Source: WHTI01 sp963826105
Lineage (GTDB): Bacteria; Actinomycetota; CADDZG01; WHSQ01
DNA length: 64,000 nt
Direction of reading: 5' to 3'
Assembly (NCBI GenBank): GCA_963826105.1
Contig: CAWGWA010000008.1
Span: forward strand, 134,355-198,354
Shown: piece by piece, positions 44,657 to 55,547 of the stretch
Layout: every line of letters starts with the position of its first letter
How positions within the stretch are numbered: position 1 is the first letter of the stretch
Position numbers and translations under genes: made by a program
The notes under the pieces: model-generated
Databases searched by the model: none
What the model saw: the letters and a program-made list of their open reading frames with translations, nothing else
Told to the model about the DNA's origin: nothing

Positions 44657-45955
44657 CAGAACCCCCGCAGCGGGAGCAGTGGTGATCTCGTCGGGGTGCA
44701 CGATCTCTCCCGCGACGGCTGCGGCCATCGCTACTGCGGGGTTCGCCAGGTAGACCTGAGCGGTCGGGTCGCCCATGCGACCGACATAGTTGCGGTTGGA
44801 GGTCGAAACGCAGACCTCTCCCGGGCCGACGACGCCCATGTGCGCGCCGAGGCACGCCCCACAGGTCGGGGTCGAAACCGAAGCCCCGGCCGCAGCGAAG
44901 AGGTCCAGGAGGCCTTCGTCGTTCGCCTGCTTCCAGACGCGCTGGGTAGCGGGGATCACGGTAAGGCGCACCGTCGGTGCGATGCTCCTGTCACCGAGGA
45001 CGTGAGCCGCCATCCGAAGGTCCTCGATACGCGCGTTGGTGCACGAGCCGAGGAACACCTGATCGACCTTGCGGCGCTCGACGGTCGAGACCGGGATCGA
45101 CAGTGACGGCAACGATGGCTGAGCGATCATCGGTTCGACCGTGTTTAGGTCGACCTCGATCACCTTCTCGAAATGCGCGTCGTCATCCGAATGGAAGATC
45201 TCGAAGTCGTTGGGGCGGCCCATGATCTCCTGGCGCGTTCTGACGTAGTCGAGCGTGGTCTCGTCGGGCGGGACGATGCCTGACTTGGCCCCCGCCTCGA
45301 TAGCCATGTTCGTCAGGGTCAGCCGGGAGTCCATCGACAGGTGCCCGATGCCCTCACCGGTGTGCTCCATCGCCATGTAAGAAGCGCCGTCGTCACCGAT
45401 CCGTCCGATGACCGAGAGGATCAGATCCTTCCCCATGACCCACTCGCCGGGGGCGCCGGTGTAGACGATCTTCATCGTCTCGGGAACCTTCAGCCAGATC
45501 TCGCCGGTAGCGAAGACCGCTCCGAGGTCCGTGGAACCAACTCCGGTCGAGAAGCAGCCGAGCGCCCCGTAGGTGCAGGAGTGAGAGTCCGCTCCGATGA
45601 CCACCTGTCCCGGAAGCGTGAGCGCCTCCTCGGGAAGGAGGATGTGTTCGATCCCGCCGCGACCGACCTCGAAGAAGTGCTCGATGTCGTACTCGTTCGC
45701 GAACTGACGCATCCGGGTCATGAGCTTCGCGGTCGCGATGTCCTTCGCCGGAACGAAATGCGATGCGACCAAGGCGATCTTGTGTTTGTCCCAAACGTCG
45801 GCCACGCCCATCCGGCGGAACGCGTCCGCCGCCGAAGGCGCGGTGACGTCGTTGGCCATCGCGAGATCGACCTTGCAGGTCACGATCTCGCCGGCACTCA
45901 CCTCGTCCCGCCCGGCCGCCCGGGCAAGGATCTTCTCAGTGATCGTCGATGCCAC
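44651..45955 (-). CDS. leuC: 3-isopropylmalate dehydratase large subunit
   Basis: This 434-aa aconitase-family protein carries the 4Fe-4S cluster of the isomerase. Cluster cysteines are visible in FLGSCTNARIEDLR and TPTCGACLGAHMGV, with VIGADSHSCTYGALGCFSTG upstream. The size fits the archaeal/actinobacterial short LeuC type. It starts directly after the leuA stop, with no bases between. Confidence 0.95.
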   Translation of the reverse strand: MASTITEKILARAAGRDEVSAGEIVTCKVDLAMANDVTAPSAADAFRRMGVADVWDKHKIALVASHFVPAKDIATAKLMTRMRQFANEYDIEHFFEVGRGGIEHILLPEEALTLPGQVVIGADSHSCTYGALGCFSTGVGSTDLGAVFATGEIWLKVPETMKIVYTGAPGEWVMGKDLILSVIGRIGDDGASYMAMEHTGEGIGHLSMDSRLTLTNMAIEAGAKSGIVPPDETTLDYVRTRQEIMGRPNDFEIFHSDDDAHFEKVIEVDLNTVEPMIAQPSLPSLSIPVSTVERRKVDQVFLGSCTNARIEDLRMAAHVLGDRSIAPTVRLTVIPATQRVWKQANDEGLLDLFAAAGASVSTPTCGACLGAHMGVVGPGEVCVSTSNRNYVGRMGDPTAQVYLANPAVAMAAAVAGEIVHPDEITTAPAAGVLA

Positions 45956-48507
<2,552 letters not shown>

Positions 48508-48528
48508 AGAAGGTTCTCTCTTTCTTGC

Positions 48529-49080
48529 CTAGGCGGACAGGTTGTCGATGGAAACTGGACGGAGCTTCGGGGCCTTGAGGCCCCCCCCACCGCGCCCAAG
48601 AGCCACGGTGCCGGTTCGAGCCATCTCGACGATCTCGTAGGGACGGAGGAGTTCCTCGAGGGCAGCGACCTTGTCGGGCGTGCCCGTTGCCTCAACCGTC
48701 AATGCGGTTGCGTCGACGTCGACGACCTTCGCGCGGAAGATCTCAACGATCTCGAGCACCTCGGCGCGCTTGCCGGCGTCCACGCCCACCTTGATCAGAG
48801 CGAGTTCACGCTCAACCGAGCCGTCGTGGGGAAGCTCGGCGATCCGAAGGACGCTCACCAGCTTGTGAAGTTGCTTGGTGACCTGCTCGAGCGGTTTCCC
48901 GTCCACCGAGACCACGATCGTCATGCGCGAGATCATCGGATCCTCGGTCTTGCCCACAGCAAGCGAATCGATGTTGAACCCACGCCGCGCGAACAACCCG
49001 GAGACCCGGGCGAGTGCGCCGGGCCGGTTCTCGACCAGCACAGAGATCGTGTGCGTAGTGATCCGAGACTGTTCCGTCAT
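48529..49080 (-). CDS. ilvN: Acetolactate synthase small (regulatory) subunit
   Basis: This 183-aa regulatory subunit binds valine and activates IlvB. The ATG at 49080 overlaps the ilvB stop (ATGA). The N-terminal ACT domain is clear (HTISVLVENRPGALARVSGL, FARRGFNIDSLAVGKTEDP). The second half (GKRAEVLEIVEIFRAKVVDV) is the C-terminal domain of the family. It is part of the attenuated ilv operon. Confidence 0.96.
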   Translation of the reverse strand: MTEQSRITTHTISVLVENRPGALARVSGLFARRGFNIDSLAVGKTEDPMISRMTIVVSVDGKPLEQVTKQLHKLVSVLRIAELPHDGSVERELALIKVGVDAGKRAEVLEIVEIFRAKVVDVDATALTVEATGTPDKVAALEELLRPYEIVEMARTGTVALGRGGGGLKAPKLRPVSIDNLSA

Positions 49081-50831
49081 GCTCCCTCTCCCTCGAGAGA
49101 AGCGGCGGTATCGAAGCCACGGTGGACCTGGGTCTCGCCCACCGGCCCGAGGATAAGGTCGTCGTTCGAAGCACCGGCGGGAACCATCGGGAAGCACATC
49201 TCCTCGGCGCAGGTCCGGAAGTCGATCACGCACGGTCGATCGTCGACCGACAGGGCTTTATCGAGGGTCGCCTCGACCTCGGAGGGGTCGGAGGCTCGGA
49301 GACCAACGCCGCCGTAGGCCTCGACCAGCTTCACGTAATCGGGAACCTGCGGCAGGTGCACCTCGGAGAGGCGCTTGTCGTAGAACAGCTCCTGCCACTG
49401 CTTGACCATCCCGAGATGGCTGTTGTTGAGGATGCAGACGGTAAACGGGATCTTCTCGATCGTTGCGGTCGCCAGTTCCTGGGCGGTCATCTGGAAGCAA
49501 CCATCCCCGTCGATCGCCACGACCAGCTCGTCGGGCCGACCGACCTTGGCCCCCAGTGCTGCGGGAACCGCGTAGCCCATGGTCCCGAGACCACCAGAGG
49601 TCACGAACGAGTAGGGCTTGTTGACGGGCATGATCTGCGACGCCCACATCTGGTGCTGGCCGACGCCGGTCACGACGATCGCGTCGCCTCCGGTCATCCG
49701 TCCGAGTTGATCGACGACGAACTGACCCTTGATCGGTCCGTCCTCTTCCTGCGTGTAAGAGATCGGGTACTCGCGGCTCCATGCGCGCGTCTCGGCCATC
49801 CATGGCGAGAAGTCGACGCGACCCTGGGTCGCATTGCCGTGAAGCACGACCTTCGTAAGTTCGAGGATGGTGTCCTTCGCGTCACCGACGATCGGGACAT
49901 CGACCGCTCTGATCTTTCCGATCTCGGCAGGGTCAACGTCGGCGTGGATGATCTTGGCACCGGGGGCGAAGGTCGAGACCTTGCCGGTCACGCGGTCATC
50001 GAAACGGGCGCACATCGTGATCAAAAGATCGGATCGCTGCATCGCAGTGACCGCCGCATAGTTTCCGTGCATCCCCGGCATCCCAAGACACAGTGGGTGA
50101 TCGTCGGGGAACGCACCGCGCGCCATGAGTGTCGTGACGACCGGCGCACCGATCGCCTCGGCCAGCGCGATCAGCTCGGCGGCGGCACGAGCCTTGAGGA
50201 CACCGCCACCGACGTAGAGCACGGGGCGCTCGGCCCCACGGATCAGGTCGGCGGCCGCTTTGATCTGCTTGCGGTTCGGTTTCAACGTCGGGCGGTAGCC
50301 GGGGAGATTGATCGTCTCCGGCCACGAGAACGAGGTTGCTGCCTGCAAGACGTCTTTGGGGATATCGACGAGCACCGGACCAGGGCGGCCCGTCGAGGCG
50401 ATGTGGAACGCCTCGGCGATCGTCTCGGGGATCTCATCGGGGTCCATCACCTTGTAGTTGTGCTTGGTGATGGGCAACGTGATCCCGGTGATGTCCGCCT
50501 CCTGGAACGCGTCCATGCCGATCACGGGTCGGGGAACCTGTCCGGTGATAGCAACCATCGGCACGGAGTCCATGTACGCGTCGGCGATCGGGGTTACAAG
50601 GTTGGTCGCGCCGGGTCCGGACGTTGCCATGCAAACACCGGGCCTGCCGGTCACATGCCCGTAGCCGGAGGCGGCGTGACCGGCTCCCTGCTCGTGGCGC
50701 ATGAGAACGTGACGGATCGGGGAGTCAAGGAGTGGGTCGTACGCAGGGAGGATCGCTCCGCCCGGGATACCGAACACCACGTCAACGCCGGCGGCCTCGA
50801 GTGACTTGATCAGCGAGCTCGCACCATTCAT
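49077..50831 (-). CDS. ilvB: Acetolactate synthase large (catalytic) subunit
   Basis: This 584-aa TPP- and FAD-dependent enzyme makes acetolactate or acetohydroxybutyrate. The catalytic glutamate lies in RHEQGAGHAASGYG, the TPP/Mg2+ motif begins VVAIDGDGCFQMT, and GPGATNLVTPIADAYMDSVP is typical. The ATG at 50831 has AGAAGGACG upstream. It is controlled, with the genes below it, by the leader at 51309-51443. Confidence 0.96.
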   Translation of the reverse strand: MNGASSLIKSLEAAGVDVVFGIPGGAILPAYDPLLDSPIRHVLMRHEQGAGHAASGYGHVTGRPGVCMATSGPGATNLVTPIADAYMDSVPMVAITGQVPRPVIGMDAFQEADITGITLPITKHNYKVMDPDEIPETIAEAFHIASTGRPGPVLVDIPKDVLQAATSFSWPETINLPGYRPTLKPNRKQIKAAADLIRGAERPVLYVGGGVLKARAAAELIALAEAIGAPVVTTLMARGAFPDDHPLCLGMPGMHGNYAAVTAMQRSDLLITMCARFDDRVTGKVSTFAPGAKIIHADVDPAEIGKIRAVDVPIVGDAKDTILELTKVVLHGNATQGRVDFSPWMAETRAWSREYPISYTQEEDGPIKGQFVVDQLGRMTGGDAIVVTGVGQHQMWASQIMPVNKPYSFVTSGGLGTMGYAVPAALGAKVGRPDELVVAIDGDGCFQMTAQELATATIEKIPFTVCILNNSHLGMVKQWQELFYDKRLSEVHLPQVPDYVKLVEAYGGVGLRASDPSEVEATLDKALSVDDRPCVIDFRTCAEEMCFPMVPAGASNDDLILGPVGETQVHRGFDTAASLEGEGA

Positions 50832-50885
50832 CAGCGTCGCGTCCTTCTCTTCTGGATCCTGACCAACTTCATGTCTTCTCTCCCC

Positions 50886-51161
50886 CTAGCCGTGAGCCGC
50901 GGCGCGGTCATCGCGCCGGACCTTGTACTTGTAGGCCGCCAGACGGAAAGCGGCGTGCTCGAAGGCGCGAGGTGACTCGTCCCGGCGCTGCATCGCCATC
51001 TCCGCGGATTCGACCGGTCCCGCCATGAACGAGTCCTCGGCAGAGAAATACCGGGCGAACCAGGCGCGATCGCCGTCGTTGTCCATCTCCAGTGCGACCT
51101 GCCCGGGGGCCTGCCATTCGGCGGTTCCGATGTAATCGCCGTTCTCGATGTGGAACTTCAT
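50886..51161 (-). CDS. Small protein of unknown function, first gene after the ilv attenuator
   Basis: This 91-aa protein starts at ATG 51161 with a strong AGGAGG at 51170-51175. It begins MKFHIENGDYIGTAEWQAPG and continues with FARYFSAEDSFMAGPVESAE. It ends in a basic helix (HAAFRLAAYKYKVRRDDRAA). There is no signal peptide, membrane segment or cysteine. I recognise no family. It is transcribed between the terminator and ilvB, so its expression should follow branched-chain amino-acid supply. A palindromic element ends immediately before its ribosome site. Confidence 0.8.
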   Translation of the reverse strand: MKFHIENGDYIGTAEWQAPGQVALEMDNDGDRAWFARYFSAEDSFMAGPVESAEMAMQRRDESPRAFEHAAFRLAAYKYKVRRDDRAAAHG

Positions 51162-51175
51162 CTCATTTCCTCCTC

Positions 51176-51207
51176 TTGTTCTGCGTCCCGCCGAGGCGGC
51201 CCGCTTC
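51176..51207 (-). repeat. Dispersed palindromic element upstream of the 91-aa gene
   Basis: This copy is identical over 32 bases to 8393-8424, in the same orientation relative to the following gene. The stem CCGCC-TC-GGCGG is followed by GACGCAGAACAA and, at once, by the GAGGAGG ribosome site. It belongs to the untranslated region between the ilv terminator and the first structural gene. Confidence 0.85.
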
Positions 51208-51308
51208 TGCGTCTCCTGCCGCTCAATGGGGCGGCTCGTGTTGTTCTTGGTATTTCGGTTCTTGGGGCTCTGCGTGTGAGGGCACCACCTCTCGGATCTC
51301 GGGGAACG

Positions 51309-51335
51309 AAAAAACCCCCCGGGGACCGGAGGGTT
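51309..51335 (-). terminator. Intrinsic terminator (attenuator) of the ilv operon
   Basis: On the minus strand AACCCTCCGG and CCGGGGGGTT pair as a ten-base stem (one G-T pair) around a three-base loop, and the 3' arm runs into a T6 tract. It lies 40 bases after the leader-peptide stop and upstream of the first structural gene, the standard place for a transcription attenuator. Confidence 0.9.
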
Positions 51336-51374
51336 CAGGCGCACGCTCGCCGACCAGGGGTCGGGAGGGCGCGC

Positions 51375-51443
51375 CTAGGTAATAAGTACGAGGACGTTGC
51401 GGAAACTGCTGATCGTCGCCTGTGTGCTGCTGTAGTTCGCCAT
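51375..51443 (-). CDS. ilv leader peptide
   Basis: This 22-residue peptide begins MANYSSTQAT and ends FRNVLVLIT. GGAAGAG is placed well upstream of its ATG. Five successive branched-chain codons (GTC CTC GTA CTT ATT) occur near its end, two of them rare for this GC-rich genome. Stalling there when valine, leucine or isoleucine tRNAs are uncharged should prevent formation of the terminator at 51309-51335, as established for ilv operons in enteric and corynebacterial species. Confidence 0.9.
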   Translation of the reverse strand: MANYSSTQATISSFRNVLVLIT

Positions 51444-51508
51444 GTCGATCTCTTCCATCTGGTTGGGCTGCGAACCCCGGCGACGCTGCAGGGGCGTGGT
51501 GAAGAGGA

Positions 51509-51537
51509 AGTATCGACCAGAAACCCCCAGCAGTCAA
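51509..51537 (-). promoter_or_regulatory. Sigma-70 type promoter of the ilv operon
   Basis: On the minus strand TTGACT (51532-51537) and GATACT (51509-51514) are separated by exactly 17 bases. The predicted start of transcription is near 51500, giving a leader of about 60 bases before the leader peptide. The agreement with the consensus is unusually good for this GC-rich sequence. Confidence 0.8.
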
Positions 51538-51551
51538 GGCCACATGTGGCC
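51538..51551. promoter_or_regulatory. Perfect 14-bp palindrome abutting the ilv -35 box
   Basis: GGCCACATGTGGCC is fully self-complementary and touches the -35 hexamer. An activator or repressor site is plausible; no regulator is proposed. The remainder of the 51162-51706 gap holds the ilv leader features and, on the plus strand, only the upstream region of the diguanylate cyclase gene. Confidence 0.5.
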
Positions 51552-51706
51552 ACGGCAGCAGGGCGAAACCAGGTCAAGCTCTCGGACGTGGGCGTACTCG
51601 TGAGTCCTGAACCCTCAGCCAGGTCAAGTAATCGCCACCCGAGCCGATGACAATGTGTCGGTCACTTCTGATCGGTCTAGCGAGCCAACGCCTGGGAGGA
51701 GAGCAC

Positions 51707-53044
51707 TTGAAGAAAAGGGCGGCTCTCCTGTATCTCGCGCCGGCCCTGTTCGCCGCGATCGCGTTCAGTCCGATCAGCCGGGTCTCCCTGGGCATCAAGG
51801 TGGGGTTCATGCCGGCGCTATTCTCCGCGATCCTGTTAACCGAACTCATCGCCGGGTACCTCCTGTGGCAGAAGTACCTGGCTCGGGGTGAGATTGCCCT
51901 TCTTGGACTGAGCCTCACATATCAGTTCACGGGTCTCCTTCTCATCCCGAATGGGCTGACGAACCCGCTCGGCCTCCACCTCACCGGAGCGTTCGGGGGC
52001 ACATCGTCAACGACGGCATGGCTCTGGATCGTCTGGCACCTCGCCTTCCCTCTTGGACTCGCGGTGTCCCTTTCCTCGTGGTCGGAGAGCGTCGAGCGCT
52101 ACGTCAGCGCGAATCGCACGAAGGTGGGTCGCTTGGGGGTGGCATCCGTAGTCTTCATGACCGTGATGATCAGCACCATCCTGAGCAAGTGGCTGGACAC
52201 CGTTCCCGGACTCGGCGGCACCCTCAGCTTCGAACGCATGACGCGCACGTTCGGTCCTTTCGTGGTGATCGTCGGCCTTCTGGCCTTCGTCGTCGTGGTC
52301 AAGAGAAGCGACGCGGGACGGCGTCTCGAACGGTGGATCGTCATCGCCGCCGCGGCGACCTTGGCTGATGCGGTCCTTACGGTCGGAGGACAGGACCGGT
52401 TCACCGTCGGATGGTACGCAGGACGAGGGCTCTCACTGGCGGCCACCGGTGTGGTGCTGATCGCCTTGGTTCGCGAGATCGGGAGGATCTATCGGGAAAC
52501 GCTGATCTCGAACCGTCAGCTCAAGGAACTGAACGAGAAGGACTCCCTCACCGGTGTCTTCTCGCGCAGGGCGATCCTTGATCAGGCCGACGAGCTGATC
52601 TCAGGCACCGCGAGACTCTCGCTCGCGGTTCTCGACCTCGACAACTTCAAGGAGATCAACGACTCGTACGGGCATTCTGTCGGGGATGAGGTCCTCGTCT
52701 GGGTCGCCGAACGGATGACCGGTTGTCTGAGGACGGGCGACGCGGTCGGTCGACTCGGTGGCGAGGAGTTCGTCATCCTCTTCCCGGGCGCCGGCTCCGA
52801 GGCGGCGACGCGAGCAGGAGAGCGTATCCGCAGAGCGATCTCCGACAGCTCGATCGCAACGGCTGCCGGACGCGTCCGAGTGACCGCGAGCGTCGGTATC
52901 GCAACCCAGCGCTCTGGGGATCAGATCTCCTCAACGCTTCTCGGCCGCGCCGACCAGCAGATGTACGCCGCAAAAGCTGCCGGTCGGAACAGGGTCATGT
53001 CATCGCCCGACGACAAGGCTCTGGCTACCCCATCGTCGGGCTGA
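51707..53044 (+). CDS. Membrane-bound diguanylate cyclase (GGDEF)
   Basis: I prefer TTG 51707, preceded by GGGAGGAG, over ATG 51647; the protein is then 445 aa. Eight or so hydrophobic segments make a membrane sensor (MASE-like) region (residues about 1-265). A GGDEF domain follows with DSLTGVFSRRAILDQADEL, the metal-binding LDLDNFKEINDSYGHSVGDE and the active-site RLGGEEFVILFP. It should synthesise cyclic-di-GMP in response to an unknown membrane signal. It is a second c-di-GMP gene in the window and stands alone. Confidence 0.92.
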   Translation: MKKRAALLYLAPALFAAIAFSPISRVSLGIKVGFMPALFSAILLTELIAGYLLWQKYLARGEIALLGLSLTYQFTGLLLIPNGLTNPLGLHLTGAFGGTSSTTAWLWIVWHLAFPLGLAVSLSSWSESVERYVSANRTKVGRLGVASVVFMTVMISTILSKWLDTVPGLGGTLSFERMTRTFGPFVVIVGLLAFVVVVKRSDAGRRLERWIVIAAAATLADAVLTVGGQDRFTVGWYAGRGLSLAATGVVLIALVREIGRIYRETLISNRQLKELNEKDSLTGVFSRRAILDQADELISGTARLSLAVLDLDNFKEINDSYGHSVGDEVLVWVAERMTGCLRTGDAVGRLGGEEFVILFPGAGSEAATRAGERIRRAISDSSIATAAGRVRVTASVGIATQRSGDQISSTLLGRADQQMYAAKAAGRNRVMSSPDDKALATPSSG

Positions 53045-53098
53045 TGGCTAGCTACCCGCTCGAGAGTCGCATCTAGCGACCGCGATTAGGTTGTCTGG

Positions 53099-53689
53099 AT
53101 GGACGCAAGCGATTGGGATGTCCGTTACTCAGAGACAGAGCTGGCGTGGGGGGCCGAGCCAAACCGCTTCCTGGCCCCCGAGATCGCCGGCCTCGAACCC
53201 GGCCGGGCGCTCGATCTGGCCACGGGCGAGGGCCGGAACGCCATATGGCTTGCTCAACAGGGATGGGCCGTAACTGCGGTCGATTTCTCCTCTGTCGGCA
53301 TCGACAAAGCCCGGCGCATCGCCGCGGAACGCAAGGTCGACATCACCTGGATCGTCGACGACGTGGTCACGTTCGAGGTCGAACCCGGGGCCTTCGATCT
53401 CGTGATCGTCTTCTATCTCCATCTGATCCCGGCCGACATGAAGGCCGCGATCGCCCACGCGACCGCAGCCCTGAGCCCGGGCGGGACCTTGCTCGTCGTC
53501 GGTCACGACCGAGCCAATCTCGCCTCGGGCGTGGGCGGTCCGCAGGACCCTGCGATCCTCCATGATGCCGACGAGCTCGCCGTGGAACTCGAGGACCTGG
53601 TGATCGAAAAGGCACTTAGGGTCACTCGACCGGTAGAAGGAGCAGACCGTGACGCGATCGACACCCTGGTGAAAGCGGTCAAGCTCTAG
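53099..53689 (+). CDS. SAM-dependent methyltransferase
   Basis: This 196-aa class I methyltransferase has motif I ALDLATGEGRNAIWLAQQG, then AVTAVDFSSVGIDKARRIA, a motif II-like FDLVIVFYLHLIP and AALSPGGTLLVVGHD. The pattern resembles TehB and related small methyltransferases; the acceptor is unknown. It has no operon partner; ilvD begins 54 bases later. Confidence 0.88.
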   Translation: MDASDWDVRYSETELAWGAEPNRFLAPEIAGLEPGRALDLATGEGRNAIWLAQQGWAVTAVDFSSVGIDKARRIAAERKVDITWIVDDVVTFEVEPGAFDLVIVFYLHLIPADMKAAIAHATAALSPGGTLLVVGHDRANLASGVGGPQDPAILHDADELAVELEDLVIEKALRVTRPVEGADRDAIDTLVKAVKL

Positions 53690-53743
53690 TCCGGCAAGTC
53701 ATGTCCCTTTCCGAGTGATTGATGCTGGCAGTAAGGTCCGGAC

Positions 53744-55451
53744 ATGAGCGATCCGTACACCACCCCCAGCGATCCTTCCAAGCGCAAGAGCGCAGCCCTG
53801 ACCGACGGTGCCGACCGGGCGCCGGGGAGGGCGATGCTGAAGGCCGTCGGTTACACCGACGACGACCTTGCGAAGCCGCTGATCGGCGTGGCTACCACCT
53901 GGATCGAGACGATGCCGTGCAACCTCAACCAGCGTGAGCTAGCGGTCAAGGTCAAGCAGGGCATCCGCGCTGCCGGTGGAACACCGGTCGAGTTCAACAC
54001 GATCTCGGTGTCCGATGGCGTGTCGATGGGGACCGAGGGCATGCGCGCGTCGCTCGTCAGCCGCGAGGTGATCGCCGACTCGATCGAACTCGTGACGCGC
54101 GGTCATCTCTTCGATGGACTCGTTTGTCTCGTCGGTTGCGACAAGACGATCCCCGCGGCGATCATGGCTCTGTGCAGGCTCGATCTCCCGGGGCTCGTCC
54201 TCTACAACGGATCGATCGCGCCGGGCCGGTGGCGAGGCCGGGACGTCACCGTCCAGGACGTCTTCGAAGCGGTCGGGCAGCACGCCGCGGGGACGTTGTC
54301 GTCGGAGGACCTGCACGATCTCGAGAACAAGGCGTGTCCGGGTGCCGGCGCCTGCGGGGGTCAGTTCACCGCCAACACGATGGCGATGGCGGCCGATTTC
54401 CTCGGCATCAGTCCCCCGGTTCTTTCAGGTATCCCGGCGACCGACGGCTCCAAGCCTGCCGCGGCCGAGGATGCCGGGAAGATGGCGGTCGAGATGGTCA
54501 AGGCCGACCGCCGCACCTCTTCGATCATCACTAAGGACGCGATCGAGAACGCGATCGCTTCGGTCGCCGCATCGGGAGGGTCTACCAACGGTGTCCTTCA
54601 CCTGCTCGCGATCGCGCGCGAGATGGGCATCGAACTCTCGATCGACGATTTTGGAGCCATCGCCGATCGCACGCCGACCATCGCCGACCTCAAACCCGGC
54701 GGTCGCTACGTCGCCACCGACCTGCACCGCGCCGGCGGCTCCGCTCTCGTGATGCGCGAGCTGAAGAAGGCGGGCCTGCTCCACGCCGACGCCATGACGG
54801 TCGACGGCCGCACGATCGGCGAGGTCGCCGACGCGGTCAAGGAGACCAAGGGTCAGGACGTCGTTCTCCCGATCGAAGCGCCGCTGAAACCGACGGGGGG
54901 CCTGGCGATCCTCCGCGGGAACCTCTCCCCCGAGGGATGCGTGGTGAAGCTCTCCGGCCACGAGCGCAGGTTCCATCGCGGTCCGGCCCGGGTCTTCGAT
55001 TCCGAGGAATCCTGCTTCGAGGCGGTTCAGAAGCAGACCCTGAACGAGGACGACGTCATCGTCATCCGCTATGAAGGGCCGTCCGGCGGTCCGGGGATGC
55101 GCGAGATGCTCGGAGTTACCGCAGCCATCGTCGGCCAGGGTCTGGGAGACAAGGTCGCACTCATCACCGACGGACGTTTCTCGGGCGCGACCCACGGACT
55201 GATGGTCGGACACATCGCACCCGAAGCCGCGCGCGGGGGCCCGGTCGCTGCGCTGAAGGATGGTGACGTGATCGAGATCGACGTCGACGGTGCGCGAGCT
55301 CAGGGTCGTCCTGGAAGACGACGAGATCGCCAAGCGCCTCGCCGACTGGACCGCCCCGGCCCCTCGCTACGCAACCGGGGTGTTCGCCAAGTACGCCGCC
55401 TCGGTATCGTCCGCGTCCGAAGGAGCGATCACTTCCCCAACTGAACGCTGA
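53744..55451 (+). CDS. ilvD: Dihydroxy-acid dehydratase, frameshifted near the C-terminus
   Basis: The enzyme makes 2-oxoisovalerate and 2-oxo-3-methylvalerate using an Fe-S cluster. Cluster ligands are visible in LVGCDKTIPAAI and CPGAGACGGQFTANTM. The catalytic region FSGATHGLMVGHIAPEAARG is intact. From about 55290 the family-typical end (RELRVVLEDDEIAKRLADWT then APRYATGVFAKYAASVSSAS) reads in the +1 frame to TGA 55449-55451. This gives about 568 aa if one base near GTCGACGGTGCG is extra. Read literally, a wrong Arg-rich tail replaces the last about 55 residues. As the only ilvD seen beside a complete ilv-leu set, it is more likely a sequence error than a dead gene. Confidence 0.92.
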
Positions 55452-55533
55452 GGCCCGGGCGGAAGTCTGCCCAGGAAATCGACTCAAAAAGGGCGCGATC
55501 CGACTTGCATCATGGGGCGATATGCCCTACTAT

Positions 55534-55547
55534 CGAACGTATGTTCG
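55534..55547 (+). promoter_or_regulatory. LexA/SOS box overlapping the 13E12 gene start
   Basis: CGAACGTATGTTCG fits the actinobacterial SOS-box consensus (CGAAC, four bases, GTTCG) exactly, and contains the ATG at 55541. LexA control of 13E12-family genes has been reported in mycobacteria. Binding here would block initiation directly. Confidence 0.7.

Noticed and set aside
44574..44855. 93-aa open frame between leuC and leuD
   Set aside because: It is out of frame within leuC and then covers the palindromic elements; there is no evidence of coding.
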